From Bacteroidales bacterium UBA5621 (GTDB lineage: Bacteria > Bacteroidota > Bacteroidia > Bacteroidales > VadinHA17), in assembly GCA_002424525.1 (NCBI GenBank), contig DIKJ01000158.1:27132-33442 (forward strand): DNA of 6,311 nt. Direction: 5' to 3'. Under the pieces are notes generated by a model. The model did no database searches. It saw only the letters and a list, made by a program, of their open reading frames with translations, and was not told where the DNA came from. A program made the translations under genes and the position numbers. Positions 1 through 5,637 of the stretch are shown here, piece after piece; positions within the stretch are counted from its first letter, which is position 1, and each line of letters begins with the position of its first letter.

Positions 1-477
1 ATGGTGGAAGTATCGGGAGGCATGACTGAAGCAGTTTTAAGACTGCTTCACTTTAACAAATTCGGAAAAGAGATTGAAAACCATCTGTTCAGGAAACTTC
101 GTTCCGGCAGTTCCTTCAGGGAGATCGCTCTTCCATACGAAGACAGAGAGGTAAGAGCTGCAGTGGTGGATGGTCTGAAGGGACTCGAAAAGTTAAAGAT
201 GAACATTGATTCGGGGATTGTGTATCACCTGGTTGAAGTAATGGCCTGTCCTTCAGGGTGCATAAACGGAGCAGGATTACCTTTCGTGACCTCCAGGGAG
301 GAGATCAGGAACAGGTCAAAACTGATCTTCCAGGCTGATGAAACGGAAGCCATAAACCTGCCGGTAAAATCCCCTTCAATAATAAACCTTTACGGGAAAT
401 TACTGAAAGATAATAAGGAGATCGATGATCTTAAGTTATTCCATACGCATTTTGAAAGGAGAAATGTCCTGCTTTAA
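1..477 (+). CDS. hydA: [FeFe] hydrogenase large subunit, C-terminal part (5' end outside window)
   Basis: This is the last 158 codons of a [FeFe] hydrogenase, the enzyme that reversibly reduces protons to H2 at a 6-iron H-cluster. Residues 4-14 (VSGGMTEAVLR) match the conserved GGVxEAxLR stretch. Residues 81-92 (MACPSGCINGAG) are the third H-cluster motif, with Cys83 and Cys87 as predicted cluster ligands. Residues 124-158, ending in LFHTHFERR, match the small-subunit-like tail (usual lY.eyL...LHT.Y), here fused to the large domain. The ATG at position 1 falls inside conserved sequence, so the gene almost certainly starts upstream and the first two H-cluster motifs are not visible. The motif differs slightly from the usual MACPGGCxxGGGQP (Ser for Gly, Ala for Gly, Leu for Gln). 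It is probably a catalytic, possibly NAD-linked enzyme, but the subgroup cannot be set without the N terminus. The stop TAA lies 19 bases before the sensor kinase gene. Confidence 0.9.
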   Translation: MVEVSGGMTEAVLRLLHFNKFGKEIENHLFRKLRSGSSFREIALPYEDREVRAAVVDGLKGLEKLKMNIDSGIVYHLVEVMACPSGCINGAGLPFVTSREEIRNRSKLIFQADETEAINLPVKSPSIINLYGKLLKDNKEIDDLKLFHTHFERRNVLL

Positions 478-496
478 TACTCAATTATGAATTAGT

Positions 497-2458
497 ATGT
501 TGGTCTACACCATAAAAGAACTTTGTCGCACCTGTTATACATGTGTCAGGGAGTGCCCCGCCAAGGCCATCCGTATAGTCGGTGGCCAGGCTGAGGTCAT
601 TGATGAGAGATGCATTGCATGCGGTAACTGCACAAAGGTATGCAGTCAGGGTGCAAAAGTATTCCTCGACACCACCGACAGGGTTGTGAAGATGCTGGAT
701 GGCAACCAGGAGGTAGCAGCTATTGTGGCTCCCAGTTTTCCTGCTGAATTTACAGAGATCAGCGACCATCGCATACTTGCAGGAATGATCAGATCGCTGG
801 GATTCAAATATGTTGCAGAGGTCTCCTTTGGCGCTGATCTCGTGGCTGAGAGGTATAGAAAGCTTGTGGAGGAAAGCAGGGATTGCTTTATCTCATCGGA
901 TTGCCCTTCGATCGTAAACTATATAAAGTTTTATCATCCCGATCTTGTTGACCACCTGGCACCTGTTGTTTCACCAATGGTAGCCATGGGCAGGGTGATC
1001 CGTGGAAAGTACGGGAATGACACCCGGGTGGTGTTTATTGGTCCCTGTGTTGCCAAAAAGGCTGAAAGCAGCGAGATTGATGAGGCAATAACCTTTACGG
1101 AGCTCAGGGAGATGTTTACCGAAATGGAAATAACTCCTGAAGGGATACACCCTTCTGATTTTGATCCTCCGGCTGGCGGCAGGGGCGCAATCTTCCCGGT
1201 TACGCGCGGATTGTTGCAAACGGCCAACATAAACGACGACGCCATTACAGGCAATATCATTGCTGCCGAGGGACGTGAAGATTTCCAGAGTGCACTGAAG
1301 GAATTTGAGGCCGGGCTTATAAAAAACCAGCATATGGAACTCCTTTGCTGTGAAGGCTGTATAATGGGTCCGGGACTTTCAAAAAACGGCAAGCAGTATA
1401 ACAGAAGAGCACAGGTTAGCAAATACGCAGCCGGCAAGATGGAAACCATCGACACTGAAGAATGGCAGAAAGCAGTTGAATATTATGCTGATCTCGACCT
1501 TTCCTTCAGGCACAGGCCTGAAGATCACAGGATCGATATACCCGATGAGGCTGAGGTTGCCAGGGTGCTCGTTTCAATGGGCAAAATATCAGATAAGGAT
1601 CATCTTAACTGTGGTGCATGCGGATATGAAACCTGTACCGAACATGCCATAGCCATCACCAAGGGACTGGCTGAGATTGAAATGTGCCTCCCCTATACCA
1701 TTGAAACCCTCCATAAATCAGTCAACGACCTTGCCCTCACCAACGAGAAGCTTATCTCGATGAAACAGGCGCTCAAACAGTCCGAGAAGCTTGCACACAT
1801 GGGTCAGCTGTCGGCGGGCATCGCACATGAGCTCAATAATCCGCTCGGAGTGGTGATAATGTACAGCAACATATTGCTTGATGAGAGCAGTGCTGAGGAT
1901 CCGGTCAGGGAAGATCTTAAACTGATCGTCGATCAGGCGGGAAGGTGCAAGAAAATTGTGGCCGGATTGCTTAATTTCGCGCGGAAAAACCAGGTCAATC
2001 ATCAGCTTGTCAGCATCCGCGACCTGATAAATCACAGCCTTGAAAGTGTTATTGTTCCTGAAAATGTAAAAATTGATATCACCGACAGGACCAGCAACCC
2101 TGAAGCAATGTTCGATCCAGAACAGATGACCCAGGTGATAACCAATCTGATAAAGAACGCAATTGATGCCATGCCTGATGGAGGGTCTGTCGGGATCAGC
2201 CTGGAAGACACCCTGGGTGACGTTTCCATAACGATAAGTGACTCGGGAACGGGTATAAGGGCAGAGGACAGGGCCAAGATCTTCGAACCGTTCTTTACAA
2301 CAAAGGGAATCGGTAAGGGTACGGGACTCGGGCTGGCTACTACTTATGGAATAGTAAAGATGCACAAGGGGCAGATCACCCTGGAATCGAATGATGATCC
2401 GTCTATCGGGCCGACCGGTACCAGATTCCGGATCGTTTTGCCAAGGAAAAAAGAATAA
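497..2458 (+). CDS. hydS: [FeFe]-hydrogenase-like sensor histidine kinase (HydS type, putative H2/redox sensor)
   Basis: A 653-residue protein joining a sensory hydrogenase to a histidine kinase. Two [4Fe-4S] ferredoxin motifs come first (Cys10/13/16/20 and Cys39/42/45/49). An H-cluster domain follows, about residues 70-330, with all four ligands in place: Cys136 (SSDCP), Cys184 (GPCVAKK), and Cys284 and Cys288 (CCEGC). An Fe-S domain with Cys372, 375, 380 and 397 comes next (CGACGYETC...MCLPY). A short predicted coiled coil (about 402-432) leads to the kinase: H box AHELNNPL with His444, N box with Asn554, G1 DSGTGI at 582-587, F box FEPFF, and G2 GKGTGLGL at 606-613. No PAS domain and no membrane segment are seen, so it should be cytoplasmic. 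The proton-relay Cys of catalytic enzymes (TSCCP) is Asp135, which fits the sensory groups. By inference it senses H2 or redox state and phosphorylates the receivers encoded next. The ATG at 497 begins directly before the first ferredoxin motif; no clear Shine-Dalgarno is seen. Confidence 0.92.
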   Translation: MLVYTIKELCRTCYTCVRECPAKAIRIVGGQAEVIDERCIACGNCTKVCSQGAKVFLDTTDRVVKMLDGNQEVAAIVAPSFPAEFTEISDHRILAGMIRSLGFKYVAEVSFGADLVAERYRKLVEESRDCFISSDCPSIVNYIKFYHPDLVDHLAPVVSPMVAMGRVIRGKYGNDTRVVFIGPCVAKKAESSEIDEAITFTELREMFTEMEITPEGIHPSDFDPPAGGRGAIFPVTRGLLQTANINDDAITGNIIAAEGREDFQSALKEFEAGLIKNQHMELLCCEGCIMGPGLSKNGKQYNRRAQVSKYAAGKMETIDTEEWQKAVEYYADLDLSFRHRPEDHRIDIPDEAEVARVLVSMGKISDKDHLNCGACGYETCTEHAIAITKGLAEIEMCLPYTIETLHKSVNDLALTNEKLISMKQALKQSEKLAHMGQLSAGIAHELNNPLGVVIMYSNILLDESSAEDPVREDLKLIVDQAGRCKKIVAGLLNFARKNQVNHQLVSIRDLINHSLESVIVPENVKIDITDRTSNPEAMFDPEQMTQVITNLIKNAIDAMPDGGSVGISLEDTLGDVSITISDSGTGIRAEDRAKIFEPFFTTKGIGKGTGLGLATTYGIVKMHKGQITLESNDDPSIGPTGTRFRIVLPRKKE

Positions 2459-2470
2459 CATAAAAGTGAT

Positions 2471-2866
2471 ATGAAGAGAAGTGATTATACAATTCTGGTG
2501 GTTGATGATGATTTTGATTATCTCTATCAGACTATTCTTGCTCTGGAGAAAGCAGGGTATAAGACGGTAAAGGCGGAAAGTCAGGCAGAAGCAGAGGCGC
2601 TTATTGCCCGTTTCAGGCCTGACCTGGCAATATTTGACCTTATGATGGAGAACGACGACAGCGGATTTATACTCTGTTATAAACTGAAGAAGAAATATCC
2701 TGAAGTTCCTGTCATCCTTGCCACTGCTGTGGCACATGAGACGGGAATAGCCTTCAGTCTTGATTCACAGCAGGAAAGATCGTGGATCAGGGCCGACAGG
2801 TATCTCGAGAAAGGGATCAGACCCGAACAACTCGATCAGGAGGTTATGAAACTCTTAAAGCTCTGA
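2471..2866 (+). CDS. Stand-alone response regulator receiver protein
   Basis: A 131-residue single-domain receiver. Asp12-14 form the acidic pocket (VVDDD), Asp56 in IFDLMM is the predicted phospho-acceptor, Thr85 (ATA) is the switch hydroxyl residue, and Lys114 in YLEKGI takes the place of the usual DKP lysine, with Gly where Pro is normal. The loop between strand 4 and the Lys motif (about residues 86-110) is longer than in CheY-like proteins and contains RSWIRADRYLEK. No output domain follows; the protein ends right after helix 5. It starts 12 bases after the sensor kinase stop and ends one base before the next gene's ATG, so translation is probably coupled. It most likely takes phosphate from His444 of the upstream kinase and acts as a relay or protein-binding output. 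The actual partner is unknown. Confidence 0.9.
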   Translation: MKRSDYTILVVDDDFDYLYQTILALEKAGYKTVKAESQAEAEALIARFRPDLAIFDLMMENDDSGFILCYKLKKKYPEVPVILATAVAHETGIAFSLDSQQERSWIRADRYLEKGIRPEQLDQEVMKLLKL

Positions 2867-2867
2867 T

Positions 2868-3992
2868 ATGGCACTATTAAAAGTGTTGGTAGTTGATGAC
2901 GAACCCGGAATAAGGTCCGGAGTCACACGCATTCTGCAAAACTTCCAGGTTAACTACCCGTTCATGGACGAGGAATATTCCTTTGAAGTTTATGAGGCTG
3001 CAACCGGTGAAGAAGGAATTGAGATGCTGGAGAGGGAAAAACCGGATATTCTCCTGCTTGACAATAAATTACCTGGAATACAGGGGATAGATGTCCTGGA
3101 ATATCTCCGTGAGAAGAAATATGACATCGTGGTGGCAATGATCACTTCCTACGCCTCCCTGGATGTCGCTGTGAGGGCAACACGCGACGGCGCAACCGAC
3201 TTTATCCCAAAGCCATTCACGCCACAGGAGCTGAAATCGAGTATCGAGAACATCACCAAGCAACAGTATCTGAAAAGAATAACCCACAAAATGAACCAGG
3301 AGGGCAAAAAGATCAGATACCAGTTCCTGTCGGTCCTGTCGCATGAGCTTAAAGCCCCTCTCAACGCAATTGAAGGTTACCTTAGAATGATGAAAGAGAA
3401 ACAATCAGGGGACAGGATTGAAGATTATGAATCGCCAATCGAGAGATCCCTGCAAAGAGTGCAGGGGATGAGGAACCTTATCATGGACCTGCTCGATTTT
3501 ACCAAGATTAGGCTTGAAAGGAAGCAGGAAAAGGTAATTGAGGTCGATCTTGCTGAGGTAGCCTCAGGGGCAATCGTTACTGTCCAGCCCTATGCAATAC
3601 AAAAGGAAGTCACTGTAAATCTTATTGTTAAAGCTGATTCAAGGATAATGGCAGACCCGACCGATATGGATATTATTTTTAATAACCTGATCTCAAATGC
3701 GGTGAAATACAATAAAAACGGGGGCACTGCTGAGATTTCTGTAGACAGCAACGCAGATGAAGCAATTATACGATTTTCCGACACGGGAATAGGGATCAGC
3801 AAGGAGGACAAAGAGAACCTTTTCACTGAATTTGTGAGGATAAAGAACGACAAGACAAGAAACATTTCAGGAAGCGGCCTCGGTCTGTCGATTGTCAGGA
3901 AAGTCGTTGACCTTTATAATGGCAGTATAAGCGTTGAGAGCAAACCCGACGAGGGGAGCATTTTTACCGTACGAATTCCGAAACAACAATAA
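2868..3992 (+). CDS. Receiver-histidine kinase fusion (REC-HisKA-HATPase)
   Basis: A 374-residue cytoplasmic protein with a receiver first and a kinase second. The receiver spans about residues 4-125: Asp10/Asp11, phospho-acceptor Asp65 (LLLDNKLPG), Thr93 (ITSYAS) and Lys115 (PKPF) are all canonical, and the GATDFIPKPF end resembles NtrC-type receivers. A helical linker leads to HisKA with His159 in SVLSHELKAPL. The ATPase domain follows: N box NNLISNAVKYN (272-282), G1 DTGIGI (305-310) and G2 GSGLGLS (335-341). No transmembrane segment and no other sensor domain are seen, so its input is probably phosphorylation of its own receiver, perhaps by the hydrogenase-like kinase. This REC-HK order is typical of relay kinases rather than end-point regulators. 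The ATG overlaps nothing but is one base after the upstream TGA. There is no DNA-binding domain, and its target is not identifiable here. Confidence 0.9.
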   Translation: MALLKVLVVDDEPGIRSGVTRILQNFQVNYPFMDEEYSFEVYEAATGEEGIEMLEREKPDILLLDNKLPGIQGIDVLEYLREKKYDIVVAMITSYASLDVAVRATRDGATDFIPKPFTPQELKSSIENITKQQYLKRITHKMNQEGKKIRYQFLSVLSHELKAPLNAIEGYLRMMKEKQSGDRIEDYESPIERSLQRVQGMRNLIMDLLDFTKIRLERKQEKVIEVDLAEVASGAIVTVQPYAIQKEVTVNLIVKADSRIMADPTDMDIIFNNLISNAVKYNKNGGTAEISVDSNADEAIIRFSDTGIGISKEDKENLFTEFVRIKNDKTRNISGSGLGLSIVRKVVDLYNGSISVESKPDEGSIFTVRIPKQQ

Positions 3993-4009
3993 TTTAAATC
4001 CAGGAAAAG

Positions 4010-4636
4010 ATGAATACTCTGCCTGCCAAAACCGTAGAAAGACTGAGCGAATACAGAAGGACTCTCATGGGGTGCCTGAACGCGAAGCGTAACTACATTT
4101 ACTCCCATCAGCTTGCCTCCCTTCTTCATATCACTGCTGTTCAGGTACGGCGCGACCTGATGCTGATAGGTTATTCAAGCGTTCTGAGAAAAGGCTACGA
4201 CGTTAGGGAGCTTATAGATACGATCGGTAGAATAATAGATTCAGAAGAGACAATGAATGTGGCTATTATCGGTATCGGCAACCTTGGCAGGGCAGTAGCG
4301 GGATACTTCAAGGGCAAAAGATCGAAGCTCAATCTTGTGGCCTCATTCGATAACGATCCCCAGAAAGTAAATAAAGTTATCTCTGGTGTCAGATGTTATC
4401 CTTATCAGGAAATGGAGAAACTTATGGGTGAGCTGAATATCAGGATTGCAATACTCACCGTACCCGCCGATTATGCCCGCGAAACTGCAGAGAATACTAT
4501 CCGTTTCGGGATAAAGGGCATTCTTAATTTCACCACTGTTCCGTTAAATGTGCCTTCGGGTATCTTTCTCGAGGAGTATGATATGATTACCTCAATGGAG
4601 AAGGTCGCATATTTTGTAAAGGAGAACAGGTTTTAG
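4010..4636 (+). CDS. rex: Redox-sensing transcriptional repressor Rex
   Basis: A 208-residue protein matching Rex over its full length. Family members bind DNA when NAD+ is high and release it when NADH rises, derepressing fermentative and hydrogenase genes. The N-terminal winged helix (about 1-78) has the recognition-helix signature TAVQVRRDLMLIG (42-54, usual form VRKDLxxxG) and the wing/GYDV segment at 62-65. The Rossmann domain shows the dinucleotide loop GIGNLG (88-93) and FDNDP (113-117), whose acidic residues normally contact the NAD ribose. The last helix (DMITSMEKVAYFVKEN) corresponds to the domain-swapped dimer arm. An AGGA at 4002-4005, about 4 bases before the ATG, is a plausible ribosome binding site. 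It lies 17 bases after the kinase gene and is probably co-transcribed. I saw no good match to the usual TTGTnA...TnACAA operator in the gaps between genes; an operator may lie upstream of the window. Confidence 0.95.
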   Translation: MNTLPAKTVERLSEYRRTLMGCLNAKRNYIYSHQLASLLHITAVQVRRDLMLIGYSSVLRKGYDVRELIDTIGRIIDSEETMNVAIIGIGNLGRAVAGYFKGKRSKLNLVASFDNDPQKVNKVISGVRCYPYQEMEKLMGELNIRIAILTVPADYARETAENTIRFGIKGILNFTTVPLNVPSGIFLEEYDMITSMEKVAYFVKENRF

Positions 4637-4648
4637 CTACCCCCGGTA

Positions 4649-5572
4649 ATGAATATTTTCAGAAGTTTTGAAGAAGCGGGGAGCATCCGGAATCCCGTGG
4701 TGACAACAGGTTCATTTGACGGAGTGCATATTGGCCATAAAACCATTCTTGAGAGGCTCAGGATGCTTGCCGAAAGACATGGCGGAGAATCGGTCCTGAT
4801 AACATTTCATCCTCACCCCCGGAAGGTCCTCTATCCCGATTCGACAGGTAAGGATCTGAAGCTGATCAGCTCTCAGGAGGAAAAACTGGAACTGCTCAGG
4901 AAAGCGGGCCTTGATAACATAATAATCATCGAATTCACTAAGGATTTCGCGAAAACCACCAGCGAGGAGTTTGTGAGGGACATGCTTCACGGTATACTAA
5001 ATGCCCGGGTTGTAGTTGCCGGATTCAACCATCATTTCGGATTTAACCAGAAAGGGGATTACAAACAGCTGTGGGATATGAGGTCCAGATATGGTTTCGA
5101 GGCGGAAGAGATACCCGAGCAGGAGGTACAGAACGAGACTGTAAGCTCCACAAAGATACGAAAGGCCATAAGCCAGGGTAACATAATGAGAGCCAACGCC
5201 TACCTCGATCATTACTATATAATCATTGGAACCCCCGTTTTTTACCCTTATGATAATCCTGATCTGCAGATCAATCTGTGCAGGATCCCGCTTACAGAGG
5301 AGAGCAAGCTCCTGCCGGCTCGGGGGATTTATGCGGTCTCGGTGGAATCGGGAGAGTCGCGCATGAGAGGTATGGCAATAATTCACCAGACAGGGGATGT
5401 AGAGGACGAAGTTCTTCTCAACCTTTTTGATGATGAAAATAAGATCATTAACAACAGGTGCATCCTCTTTTTCCATAAAAGGATCCATGGATCAGTCGAC
5501 CTCAGCGACCATGGAAATGCAGCGATCCGTCTTGCCAGGACGAAAAATGAGATCACGGATCTTATTTACTGA
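4649..5572 (+). CDS. ribF: RibF-type FAD synthetase with degenerate riboflavin kinase domain
   Basis: A 307-residue protein related to bifunctional RibF, which phosphorylates riboflavin to FMN and adenylylates FMN to FAD. The N-terminal adenylyltransferase module (about 1-180) is intact: GSFDGVHIGH (21-30), FHPHP (53-57), VVAGFNHHFG (122-131) and VSSTKIRKAI (165-174). The C-terminal kinase module (about 185-300) is recognisable from NAYL, ARGIYAVSV (224-232) and the LFDDENK...F.KRIHG stretch. It lacks the GRxLGFPTAN motif that binds Mg-ATP in riboflavin kinases; the matching place reads TPVFYPYDNPDLQINL. Glu254 could align with the catalytic Glu. By inference it makes FAD but may be a weak or inactive riboflavin kinase, in which case a second RibF would be expected elsewhere in the genome. 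It begins 12 bases after rex without a clear Shine-Dalgarno. Its place among hydrogenase genes suggests flavin supply for NAD-linked partner subunits. Confidence 0.88.
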   Translation: MNIFRSFEEAGSIRNPVVTTGSFDGVHIGHKTILERLRMLAERHGGESVLITFHPHPRKVLYPDSTGKDLKLISSQEEKLELLRKAGLDNIIIIEFTKDFAKTTSEEFVRDMLHGILNARVVVAGFNHHFGFNQKGDYKQLWDMRSRYGFEAEEIPEQEVQNETVSSTKIRKAISQGNIMRANAYLDHYYIIIGTPVFYPYDNPDLQINLCRIPLTEESKLLPARGIYAVSVESGESRMRGMAIIHQTGDVEDEVLLNLFDDENKIINNRCILFFHKRIHGSVDLSDHGNAAIRLARTKNEITDLIY

Positions 5573-5604
5573 CAGTCGTTACGCCGCTCAAGCCGTTTAT
5601 TAAG

Positions 5605-5612
5605 TATCTTTG
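5605..5612 (+). promoter_or_regulatory. Possible Bacteroidota-type -7 promoter element before hydG
   Basis: TATCTTTG is an exact match to the TAnnTTTG -7 consensus of Bacteroidota housekeeping promoters. It sits in the largest gap of the window (65 bases, 5573-5637) and would start transcription around 5618-5620, giving a leader of about 20 bases before the hydG ATG at 5638. The -33 box (TTTG or TTG about 20 bases upstream) is poor: only a GTTAC-like sequence is present near 5578-5582. I saw no convincing terminator hairpin in this gap, so read-through from ribF also remains likely. A match of six fixed bases can arise by chance, hence the moderate confidence. Confidence 0.45.
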
Positions 5613-5637
5613 TACCGTCTTATTTAACTATTAGTCC

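Noticed and set aside
1718..2737. Long open frame of 339 codons on the - strand
   Set aside because: It lies opposite the kinase domain of the hydrogenase-like sensor and the receiver gene, both of which have clear family motifs. The translated sequence shows no recognisable domain and spans the gap between two real genes.
4610..4616. TATTTTG near the end of rex as a promoter -7 element for ribF
   Set aside because: It is one base short of the TAnnTTTG pattern, lies inside a coding region, and ribF follows rex by 12 bases, which suggests co-transcription.
4997..5488. Open frame of 163 codons on the - strand
   Set aside because: It is opposite ribF, has no recognisable motif, and ribF is well supported in the + frame.
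5560..5626. Direct repeat TCTTATTTA at 5560-5568 and 5618-5626
   Set aside because: Nine AT-rich bases repeated once can occur by chance. One copy is inside the ribF coding end, and no symmetry or further copies suggest a binding site.
5573..5637. Rex operator or intrinsic terminator in the gap before hydG
   Set aside because: I saw no TTGTnA...TnACAA-like palindrome and no GC-rich hairpin followed by a T run.
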